Assembly (NCBI GenBank): GCA_033809415.1
Contig: JAPXLT010000083.1
Span: forward strand, 1 to 16,270
Direction: 5' to 3'
Length of the DNA stretch: 16,270 bases
From: JAQVUB01 sp033809415
Lineage (GTDB): Bacteria > Verrucomicrobiota > Lentisphaeria > Oligosphaerales > Oligosphaeraceae
Shown: piece after piece, positions 8,601 to 13,547 of the stretch
How the letters are laid out: every line of letters begins with the position of its first letter
How positions within the stretch are numbered: position 1 is the stretch's first letter
Made by a program: the position numbers and the translations under genes
Notes under the pieces: generated by a model
What the model saw: only the letters and a program-made list of their open reading frames with translations
What the model was told of the DNA's origin: nothing
Databases searched by the model: none

Positions 8601-8703
8601 GTGCAGAATCAAAATTCTGTTTCAAGAGTAATTTGGCAGTTGCTGGCAAGCAGCTCAGCAAGATGGCAATACATAGTGCCGATACAAAAGGACTATTCTT
8701 CAT
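5698..8703 (-). CDS. Large secreted beta-rich protein, possible glycosidase-like propeller
   Basis: A 1001-residue exported protein. The ATG at 8703 is preferred over an upstream in-frame TTG at 8724 because GGAGGG lies 7 nt before it. Residues 1-23 form a signal peptide, cleavage probably after PATA; LLSC at 15-18 is a poor lipobox, so a lipoprotein is less likely. Residues about 24-230 resemble a jelly-roll/LamG-like domain ending in FIDDVVVEM. A beta-rich middle part follows, and from about 470 there is a probable beta-propeller. Two Asp-box-like motifs (TKDGIHW, TWDGFRW) recall sialidase or GH32/GH43-like propellers. The last 100 residues look like the beta-sandwich that follows such propellers (LTVPVIGKRTLSMNA, then VRLLANGKPLPGY). 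I cannot assign catalytic residues, so enzymatic activity is inference. It sits between the prepilin and the symporter, in keeping with processing or binding of the imported substrate. Confidence 0.82.
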   Translation of the reverse strand: MKNSPFVSALCIAILLSCLPATAKLLLKQNFDSAQFAPGALKDGGDTSGVLGGSWKVVASTNEDFTLVTEQVASAPYALKVMRNESVGYVALKVSPLDGYDYSLKFSSYLPTGNGIVLQFYKDGINAPMGGILLQAGYEPKAYNISVGWQPCGEMQALPANQWVECKVLFNAMEKSYRPMIVSPDDKEKISANDFPFLTEGPFDEIRFINILPVGCYTFIDDVVVEMADAPTLTGRINLADDATSAHAGFARLLAGEPFDALAGVPFEIEFSPEATIGALLITAKDDIVPPVTLRALNSLGHWIEIGENLPFGHGGYLQFKPLSKILKLSMQFSAAATLTGCKVYPPAGPSHWAVHKAWADKLDAEYRLPVYDMQYAGHDKAELTLVNHTDATLKVDISLMERNTKQDFGNRQLELPPGRTSIYYDLRKFPNGEYLTSITDASVKQRDKAGKIQRLLRHRTSPPCQAIPRKDMTGEKMFFPDGFFLEKYSGIDFLPAVAERHLVTRGVPGNDDAFIQMGEQIFLDKDGRIRVNFHTMNRLWQIASTKKYNAVALDDSLDRWEISEGTAQLPPQDSPLSGDIPPLAKPDWNEKLGPDGKIEYHFYDPEKHGPVNLNQIRCLMISPSAPGTAGYQKYDWKILTPAPCTVWPIWYRSPGEAIILTRTPLVDTFPPSGALEPGNSGSDLGFGQWLEDDGKTFCYGHGRHLIRYMPYIARYDNLYDRARIVAVWRTKDGIHWEQNYVAPPSDNKPIADQQYGGAHFRVPNGAGLRVAFLNRYDAFHQQISWELIYTWDGFRWTRFQDKPQLMPNGPLGDWFHAGGYTSTSAVERNGKIYQLMYWVNDHYHFQSEIVHSSQNTVSNYTEEYMRRRYEPRHLEDWPFFQKHFQGSWKKLAEHTRNATSGIGIMVYRKDGFFAAQAGAEEAHMLTVPVIGKRTLSMNASINDGGFVEVRLLANGKPLPGYQKRLLTQDSVHIPLFEQLPDGEFQIELILQNTQLYSITF

Positions 8704-8710
8704 AACTGAT

Positions 8711-8716
8711 CCCTCC
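8711..8716 (-). promoter_or_regulatory. Ribosome binding site deciding the start of the secreted protein
   Basis: GGAGGG on the minus strand, 7 nt before the ATG at 8703. The upstream TTG at 8724 lies before this site and would not use it, so the shorter protein beginning MKNSPF with a clean signal peptide is chosen. Confidence 0.8.
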
Positions 8717-8745
8717 AGCAGCAAATTTTCGGGATATTTCCACTT

Positions 8746-8790
8746 TTTCAGGCCTCGCTCGATGGCTTTTCCATCGAGCGAGGCCTGAAA
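8746..8790 (-). promoter_or_regulatory. 20-bp perfect hairpin after the prepilin gene
   Basis: The arms 8746-8765 and 8771-8790 are perfectly complementary over 20 bp (TTTCAGGCCTCGCTCGATGG and its complement), with a 5-nt loop (AAAAG in the transcript). It starts one base after the prepilin stop codon. The right arm is followed by A residues on the transcribed strand, not U, so it is not a classical intrinsic terminator. It is better read as an mRNA 3'-end stabiliser or processing site, possibly with partial read-through into the next gene, which starts 42 nt later. A selfish palindromic repeat is the alternative. Confidence 0.8.
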
Positions 8791-8791
8791 T

Positions 8792-9583
8792 TCACAGCGT
8801 ACTCGTCAAAATAGCATCTTTTGATATGTAGTATTTCAAGGAAGTGCCATCATAGAAATTGGTCGTATCGTAAATATTCCGGTGGAATTGGTGTGCCCGG
8901 AATGCTTCGACATGACCATCAAAATGTACTGCATTGGCACGCCCGGAATGGCGGACATGAAGCAAAGCACTGCCGGTAGAAACTGGCCATTGCATAAATT
9001 GACCACTGTAAGTGATTGCTGTCTCCGTCAGCATCGGAAATCTTCCGGGGTTTGATATTTTCGTAGAGACATAGCAAACGAAACTATTGGCAATTGTTTT
9101 CCATGGGCTGGTTGTTGTCATATAGTTTTGCGTGGTAGCATAGCAATGAAATGGTTGACTACGGGAAGAGCTTAGTTCCAGAAGCTTAAACGTAGGCTGC
9201 ATGACGGGGCAGGTAATGATGTTGGACTTCTCTTCAATATATTTAAAATACATATAGGGTCCTGGCCATATCTGATTGTAAAGCCATTTGTTGCCAGAAG
9301 TAGGCCAAGTGGTTATGTTCGCACCCTCATTGTAGACAAAAATCATTCCATTGTTGTCATCGCCATACATCAAAAAGGCAATGCCAAGGTTTTTCTGATT
9401 GCTCGTGCAATTTACGGCACGCGCCTTATCACGGGCCTTGCTCAATGCCGGCAAAAGCATCGATGCAAGAATAGCGATAATTGCTATGACGACCAAAAGT
9501 TCTATCAGTGTGAATTTGCAACGAATCAAACGAGTTTTGTTCATGAGCGCACCATCCTTTGTCCTTTTAGTTAGATTTTTCAT
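8792..9583 (-). CDS. Type II/IV prepilin-like protein with H-X9-DG motif
   Basis: A 263-residue prepilin-type protein. The leader ends RCK, followed by the processed-pilin start FTLIELLVVIAIIAILASML with Glu at mature position 5 and a single hydrophobic helix. Lys rather than Gly precedes the cleavage site. Near residues 212-223, RHSGRANAVHFDG is an exact H-X9-DG match, a C-terminal motif of prepilin-associated proteins abundant in Lentisphaerota and Planctomycetota. The ATG at 9583 has AAGGA 7 nt upstream; an ATG at 9544 (250 residues, leader of 10) has a more distant AAAGGA and is a real alternative. The gene follows the regulator by 19 nt and ends at a strong hairpin. It may form a pseudopilus or surface fibre linked to substrate capture or secretion; the role is inferred. 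Confidence 0.9.
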   Translation of the reverse strand: MKNLTKRTKDGALMNKTRLIRCKFTLIELLVVIAIIAILASMLLPALSKARDKARAVNCTSNQKNLGIAFLMYGDDNNGMIFVYNEGANITTWPTSGNKWLYNQIWPGPYMYFKYIEEKSNIITCPVMQPTFKLLELSSSRSQPFHCYATTQNYMTTTSPWKTIANSFVCYVSTKISNPGRFPMLTETAITYSGQFMQWPVSTGSALLHVRHSGRANAVHFDGHVEAFRAHQFHRNIYDTTNFYDGTSLKYYISKDAILTSTL

Positions 9584-9602
9584 TGCCAGTTCCTTAAAAA
9601 CA

Positions 9603-10226
9603 TTAGGGATTTTCCTTGAAGATTTCCTCGTTGCACGTCTTTCCGATGTGTTCCTTGACCGCCGCCACTGCCGCCACCGGATCCTGTTTCCGAACTGCAT
9701 TGAAGATGGCCAGATGGTGTTGGTGCGTTTGCGTCAAATTATCGTATTGCCAAGGTTGTTTAAAGACTGCTGGAATATGTAGAAAGGTATGGAGTTTCTG
9801 GAGCAGCTTGTCGTGGGAAGCTGCGATCAGTGCCCGGTGGAAATCGCGATCCAGATGGGGAAATCGTTTATAATCAGCACGCTTTACGGCTTCTTCTGCT
9901 TCCTCCATGATCAGCATCATGCGCAGAATGTCCTCCCGCGTGGCACGTTCACAGGCCAGGCGTGCAGCCTCCGCCTCGATCGCGCTCCGGACCGCATAAA
10001 AAGTCCGGTTTGTCGTATTGCTGTAATCAACACGGCGATAGCCTTTCTGGGGAAGGCACTCCAAAAGTCCTTGTCCCTCGAGTGACATCAGCAATTTCCG
10101 GGAATTGCTCCGGTTCAAGGAAAACTTGCTGGCGATCGTGCGCTCGCTGAGCAACTCATCCTTGCTCGCTTCCGGAGAAGCAAGATATTCCCGAATTTGA
10201 TCTTCTACAACGGCTAAATCAGACAT
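9603..10226 (-). CDS. GntR-family transcriptional regulator, FCD (FadR-like) subfamily
   Basis: A 207-residue DNA-binding regulator. Residues about 1-66 form the winged helix-turn-helix (LLSERTIASKFSLNRSNSRK, then a GLLECLPQKGYRR wing). Residues about 74-197 form the helical FCD ligand domain. The metal-binding set typical of FCD proteins appears intact: Asp126 and His130 in DRDFH, His171 in HHLAIFNAV and His193 in VKEHIG. Such domains bind metal plus a small carboxylate or sugar acid. The start at 10226 is chosen because GGAGG lies 6 nt upstream; longer frames to 10268 have no such site. It heads the unit containing prepilin, secreted protein, symporter and VCBS protein. A palindrome in its promoter suggests autoregulation and ligand-induced derepression. 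Confidence 0.93.
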   Translation of the reverse strand: MSDLAVVEDQIREYLASPEASKDELLSERTIASKFSLNRSNSRKLLMSLEGQGLLECLPQKGYRRVDYSNTTNRTFYAVRSAIEAEAARLACERATREDILRMMLIMEEAEEAVKRADYKRFPHLDRDFHRALIAASHDKLLQKLHTFLHIPAVFKQPWQYDNLTQTHQHHLAIFNAVRKQDPVAAVAAVKEHIGKTCNEEIFKENP

Positions 10227-10232
10227 AAAATG

Positions 10233-10237
10233 CCTCC
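10233..10237 (-). promoter_or_regulatory. Regulator ribosome binding site, partly inside a small hairpin
   Basis: GGAGG on the minus strand, 6 nt before the ATG at 10226, fixes that start. ATGCC (10248-10244) can pair with GGCAT (10234-10230), burying two bases of the site. The same ATGCC opens a 9-codon frame (MPITEAFYV) whose TGA overlaps the regulator's second and third codons. Both could tune translation, but either may be chance. Confidence 0.6.
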
Positions 10238-10295
10238 GTAATTGGCATGAAAACGACCTGTCAAACAAAAAACTGGCTGAGCTGGCAGTCTGGTT

Positions 10296-10312
10296 GAACT
10301 GGTTGCCAGTTC
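10296..10312. promoter_or_regulatory. Palindromic operator candidate for the FCD regulator
   Basis: GAACTGGTTGCCAGTTC: perfect 7-bp arms around a 3-bp centre. The outer AACTGG/CCAGTT halves resemble FadR-subfamily operators (CTGGT-N3-ACCAG, TTGGTATACCAA), although the centre spacing differs. It starts 2 bp downstream of the -10 box of the minus-strand promoter, covering the predicted start site. Additional CTGG half-sites lie at 10273, 10282 and 10290, spaced 8-9 bp, so several dimers could bind in the leader. Confidence 0.65.
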
Positions 10313-10314
10313 AT

Positions 10315-10343
10315 ATTGTAGTACCTTTTTCAATAAATGTCAA
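10315..10343 (-). promoter_or_regulatory. Sigma-70-type promoter for the regulator-prepilin-symporter unit
   Basis: On the minus strand: TTGACA (10343-10338), 17-bp spacer, TACAAT (10320-10315). The -35 is a perfect consensus and the -10 differs at one position. Upstream is a long purine/A-rich stretch (10345-10385 region) that could act as an UP element. Expected start is about 10308, leaving an untranslated leader of roughly 80 nt before the regulator. Confidence 0.75.
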
Positions 10344-10410
10344 GTCTAAATGTGATTTTTTTTCTTTTTCTTTTTTGTCTTGTAAGGTGTCAGTGAACCT
10401 GGGTAGGCGA

Positions 10411-10511
10411 GGAATTCTTTTTGAACAACGAAATGCCCGAAAGGACTTGGCGCGGACTGATCACCCGTAACCCATTTTTTGTCCACGGAAAGCACGGAAA
10501 GCTCGGAAAAT
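10411..10511 (-). repeat. Composite hairpin repeat, copy 2
   Basis: Read on the minus strand: CCGTGCTTTCCGTGGACAAAAAATG, then the core 10472-10446 (GGTTACGGGTGATCAGTCCG, ending CGCCAAG), then TTTCGGG and TTTCGTTGTTCAAAAAG. The core matches copy 1 at all but a few bases, including an unbroken 19-bp identity (GACTTGGCGCGGACTGATC). It lies between the two transcription units, downstream of the phosphonate genes and upstream of the GntR promoter. The segment 10473-10502 is the left arm of the inverted pair bracketing those genes. Confidence 0.75.
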
Positions 10512-10537
10512 TTGTAGGGTTGCTGCTTTGCCGGATG
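10504..10537 (-). repeat. Repeat segment containing AAGCAGCAACCC, second copy
   Basis: On the minus strand this reads CATCCGGCAAAGCAGCAACC, then CTACAAATTTTCCG, matching 651-686 with few differences. It joins directly to the TTTCCGTG part of composite copy 2. This supports a mosaic repeat whose modules keep similar neighbours in different places. Confidence 0.6.
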
Positions 10538-10576
10538 GAATGACCCGCGAATTTGTGATCTGGTCTATTGTTTTCT

Positions 10577-10616
10577 CCGACTGATCAGTCGGGTCGGACG
10601 GATCGGACGGATCAAG
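10577..10616 (-). repeat. 9-bp GATCCGTCC repeat with a perfect palindrome
   Basis: On the minus strand CTTGAT, CCGTCCGAT, CCGTCCGAC and CCGACTGAT follow the same 9-bp period as 798-869. The array ends in CCGACTGATCAGTCGG (10577-10592), a perfect 16-bp palindrome where unit orientation flips. Confidence 0.8.
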
Positions 10617-10630
10617 TATTACGAACATCC

Positions 10631-10693
10631 CCCCGCACCCCGCACCCCGCACCCCGCACTGCGCACCCCGCACCCCGCACTACGCACCCCGCA
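10631..10693. repeat. Heptamer tandem array (CCCCGCA), 9 units
   Basis: Nine 7-bp units: CCCCGCA four times, CTGCGCA, CCCCGCA twice, CTACGCA, CCCCGCA. On the minus strand these read TGCGGGG, close to the GGGTGCA array at the start of the window. The array begins about 13 nt after the stop codon of the bifunctional phosphonate gene. Confidence 0.92.
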
Positions 10694-10706
10694 CTACAGA
10701 AGACAA

Positions 10707-12545
10707 CTAGTTTTTTAGAAACTCATTTAAAGCTGTAACGAGGGCTGACATATCTTCTGGGTAAACATCTCCAATGTTGCCGAGTCTGAAGGTTGGCATT
10801 TTGGTGAGTTTACCGGGGTAGATTACAAAGCCTTTTTCTTTGAGTGCATTGTAGAGACTTGCAAAGTCAAGGTTCCCGAGTTCGAAAGTTGTAATGATGT
10901 ATGATTGGTATTCAGCTGGGATAACAGCTTTGAATCCAAGTTTTTCCAGACCTTCGGTCAAGGTTTTGTGATTCTCGATGTATCGGTTTTTACGAGCTTC
11001 AAGGCCGCCTTCCATCTTGTAGTTATCGAGTGCTTGCCTTAGTGCCAGAAGCACATTGGTTGGAGAAGTGAAGCGGAACTTGCCGTTTCCGTCGCCAAAG
11101 CTCTTATACTGGTCGTAAAGATCGAGGCTGTGACTGGAAGCATTGTCGGCGCATTCTTCTAAGAGCGCCTTCTTCACTACAACAAAGCCAAGGCCGGGGA
11201 GACCTTCCAGGCATTTGTTTGAACTGGATGCGAGGGCGTCGATGTCAAGACCAGGCATATCGATATCGTATGCACCAAAGCTTGACATTGCGTCAACAAG
11301 AACCTTCTTACCATAAGCTTTTGCAAGTTTAACTAAATCTTCGAGGGGGTTAATAATTCCAGTTGTTGTTTCGCAATGAACGAATGCAACTGTGCTGATG
11401 TCTGTGGTTTCTTTGAGTTTTTCTTCTACTGCTTCTGCATCGAGAGGGTTAGTCATATTAAACTCTAAAGGAATGTATTTTCTATCTATTCTGTCGGCAA
11501 TTGTGAGCATGCGCTTTCCATATTCGCCATTGACTAAGAAGAGGATGGTTTCATCTGTTCCAATGAGAGTGTCTAGCATTGCTTCTACTGCATACGTGCC
11601 ACTGCCTTGGAGGAGAACGGTGGTGTAGTCCTCGTTTGCAGAAATATTTGTTATGTCATTTATTACGGAAGTAGTAATTGCCTTATACTCATCATCCCAG
11701 GTGCAATGGTCTGTGAGCATTGCATTTTTAACTGAGTAACGCGTGGTGAGTGGACCAGGTGTTAAAAGCTTTCTGTCGGCGTTAAGTTCAAGCTTTCTAT
11801 TTATGTCGGCAACAACCTCGAGGAGCTCGTCCATATCGTCGATGATGTAGTCTGCGCCAGCTTTGTAGTAGCTGGCGCGAACTCGCTTTTTGTGTTCTTC
11901 GAGTTCGTCTTTCGACAAAGCTGCAACTTCTTCACGATTGAAGCCGAGCTCGGATGAACCCATGATTACGCCGACAGTCCAGCAGTTGGCATTTTTGCCT
12001 TCTTTAATGTCCGCAGTTGTGTCTCCAACCTTTATTGCTTCCCTTGGTTCTGAAATGCCAAATGCCTTGAGGTTTTCCCAAATCATGTATGGATATGGTC
12101 TACCCTTTGCTGTCATATCTGGAGAAATCCAGAAATCCGGGGCATAGCCTGCATCTGCAACCTTCTTTAAAACAGGTTCCATCATCTGGGATGTGTAACC
12201 AGTAGTTGAACCTATTTTTATCCCCTGTGCTCTTAGAGCATCTACTGTTTCTATGACATGGTCCTTGATGTCGCAGTGCAGTTCAATGTTAGCAAAGAGT
12301 GTTTCTTCGAATTTTTCATATGCTTTTAAAATCTGTTCCTCTGAAATTGGTTCGGGAAGCATGGCGGCAATTGCGCGAGTATGGTCTATCTTTAAAAGAC
12401 CCATTGGCTTTCGAGCCATCTCGTTGGTAATCTCTATTCCTATGCTTCGATATCCATCGACAAATCCTTTTATCGGCGCAAAGCAGCCGTAGTCAATGGT
12501 TGTTCCTGCCCAGTCAAAAATTACTGCCTTAATGTTTGTAGCCAT
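10707..12545 (-). CDS. phnXW: Bifunctional phosphonoacetaldehyde hydrolase / 2-aminoethylphosphonate:pyruvate aminotransferase
   Basis: A 612-residue fusion of two enzymes that act in sequence in 2-aminoethylphosphonate breakdown. Residues 1 to about 255 are a HAD-type phosphonoacetaldehyde hydrolase: nucleophile Asp11 in FDWAGTTID, Schiff-base Lys52 in MGLLKIDH, and Asp175/Asp179 in GDTTADIKEG. From about 258 to the end is a PLP aminotransferase: LTPGPL start, Asp418 in DAMSSFG and PLP Lys444 in SSNKCLEGLPG. Expected overall reaction: aminoethylphosphonate plus pyruvate gives alanine and phosphonoacetaldehyde, which is cut to acetaldehyde and phosphate. Fusion would pass the aldehyde directly between sites. 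Such fusions are known in other bacteria, mainly Firmicutes as I recall. Translation is coupled to the upstream dehydrogenase (TAAATG junction, GGAGG 5 nt before the ATG). GC is about 40% in sampled lines against about 50% in neighbours. Confidence 0.95.
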   Translation of the reverse strand: MATNIKAVIFDWAGTTIDYGCFAPIKGFVDGYRSIGIEITNEMARKPMGLLKIDHTRAIAAMLPEPISEEQILKAYEKFEETLFANIELHCDIKDHVIETVDALRAQGIKIGSTTGYTSQMMEPVLKKVADAGYAPDFWISPDMTAKGRPYPYMIWENLKAFGISEPREAIKVGDTTADIKEGKNANCWTVGVIMGSSELGFNREEVAALSKDELEEHKKRVRASYYKAGADYIIDDMDELLEVVADINRKLELNADRKLLTPGPLTTRYSVKNAMLTDHCTWDDEYKAITTSVINDITNISANEDYTTVLLQGSGTYAVEAMLDTLIGTDETILFLVNGEYGKRMLTIADRIDRKYIPLEFNMTNPLDAEAVEEKLKETTDISTVAFVHCETTTGIINPLEDLVKLAKAYGKKVLVDAMSSFGAYDIDMPGLDIDALASSSNKCLEGLPGLGFVVVKKALLEECADNASSHSLDLYDQYKSFGDGNGKFRFTSPTNVLLALRQALDNYKMEGGLEARKNRYIENHKTLTEGLEKLGFKAVIPAEYQSYIITTFELGNLDFASLYNALKEKGFVIYPGKLTKMPTFRLGNIGDVYPEDMSALVTALNEFLKN

Positions 12546-13526
12546 TTATACCTCCAAAATCTCTTTATATAAACTTCTAATCGTTTCCGCACAAAATTCC
12601 ATCGGGTTATTACTAAGTCTCTCAATGTTAACTGAACTAACCAGAACATCCAAATCCTGTGCCTTCACGTTTTCTGGCGGATGGATTTCCAGTTTTTTTA
12701 GCAAATCCTCGAAGAATGAAATTGCCTGTTTATGGTTTTCTTGTCCCAGGGCAATTGAAATATCCTCGAAATTATTCATCTGTTTCCAAACCTTAGGCAA
12801 ACAAATTGCAACAGCATGACCATGCGGAATGCCATACATTGAGGTGAGCTTATAACTCATAGCATGAGGTGCTGTTGTGGTAGTTATGTTTATGGCCTTG
12901 CCTGCCAAATGAGAAGCCCATAGCATTTTTTCACTGCCCTTCTCCTCATTTTTTAAATAGGAGTCCATGTTATCGAGTATAAGTTTTATTGCTTCCTTGG
13001 AATATCCTATGCTTTCGTCTGTAGCCTTTTTGGACCACCAGGACTCGATCGCCTGGCATAGAGCGTCAAGCATAGTGCACTTCTTTTGGTAAAGTGGCAA
13101 CGTCTTAAGTAATTTTGCATTCAAAACAACATAATCAGGAAGAAGTCTCTCGTCAGCGAGAGATTTTTTTTCGCCTTTTTCATAGATGGCTGCGAAATGC
13201 GTCGCTTCACTGCCAGTTCCTGAAGTTGTAGGGATGGCCATTATCGGCATACCGCCGTATAAGTCATGGTAAAATTTAATTGCTTTTGCCGTATCTATGC
13301 TACTTCCGCCACCTACAGCAACAATAAAATCACACTTGTTTTCTTTTAAAATTTTTGTCCCTGCGAGTATATCTTCATAGATTGGATTCGATGTAAAGCC
13401 ATCAAACTTTACAACTTCACATGGAAACTTTATACCAAAGGAATCAAAGGCTTTGTCGCACACAAGCAGCGGTCTTTTACCTTTTAACAAGTCAAACGCC
13501 GAAAAATCATAAAAGACCTGTTGCAT
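12546..13526 (-). CDS. Iron-type alcohol dehydrogenase, probable phosphonoacetaldehyde reductase
   Basis: A 326-residue cytoplasmic group III (iron-type) dehydrogenase. The ATG at 13526 is preferred over an in-frame TTG at 13532, because AAGGA lies 9 nt before the ATG but only 3 nt before the TTG. NAD(P) binding is shown by GGGSSIDTAKA (72-82) and IPTTSGTGSE (98-107). Metal-ligand positions are Asp154 in LDALCQAIES, His221 in APHAMSY and His235 in GIPHGHA. The usual second ligand, His of the D-x3-H motif, is Gln158. This DALCQAIESxWS form resembles, from memory, proteins annotated as phosphonoacetaldehyde reductases (PhpC-like), which make 2-hydroxyethylphosphonate. Adjacency to the phosphonoacetaldehyde-consuming fusion supports that; alternatives are oxidation of hydroxyethylphosphonate or reduction of released acetaldehyde. 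Low GC (37% in one sampled line) points to transfer. Confidence 0.87.
   Translation of the reverse strand: MQQVFYDFSAFDLLKGKRPLLVCDKAFDSFGIKFPCEVVKFDGFTSNPIYEDILAGTKILKENKCDFIVAVGGGSSIDTAKAIKFYHDLYGGMPIMAIPTTSGTGSEATHFAAIYEKGEKKSLADERLLPDYVVLNAKLLKTLPLYQKKCTMLDALCQAIESWWSKKATDESIGYSKEAIKLILDNMDSYLKNEEKGSEKMLWASHLAGKAINITTTTAPHAMSYKLTSMYGIPHGHAVAICLPKVWKQMNNFEDISIALGQENHKQAISFFEDLLKKLEIHPPENVKAQDLDVLVSSVNIERLSNNPMEFCAETIRSLYKEILEV
12551..12555 (-). promoter_or_regulatory. Ribosome binding site for phnXW inside the upstream gene
   Basis: GGAGG on the minus strand, within the last codons of the dehydrogenase, 5 nt before the phnXW ATG. With the TAAATG junction it implies one mRNA and coupled translation of the two enzymes. 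Confidence 0.8.
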
Positions 13527-13535
13527 TTTCAAAAT

Positions 13536-13540
13536 TCCTT
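13536..13540 (-). promoter_or_regulatory. Ribosome binding site for the dehydrogenase
   Basis: AAGGA on the minus strand, 9 nt before ATG 13526. It follows directly on repeat-derived sequence (AAAAGGCACGAAAATTTATA), so the untranslated leader of the cassette is built from the composite repeat. No convincing -35/-10 pair is seen between the repeat and the gene. Confidence 0.6.
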
Positions 13541-13547
13541 ATAAATT

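Noticed and set aside
8746..8790. Intrinsic transcription terminator
   Set aside because: The stem is strong but is followed by A residues, not a U-run, on the transcribed strand, so it is reported as a hairpin of other function.
10461..10673. 70-residue minus-strand frame (GVRGAGCG, DPSDPSDP)
   Set aside because: It is encoded by the heptamer and 9-mer repeats and lacks a start signal.
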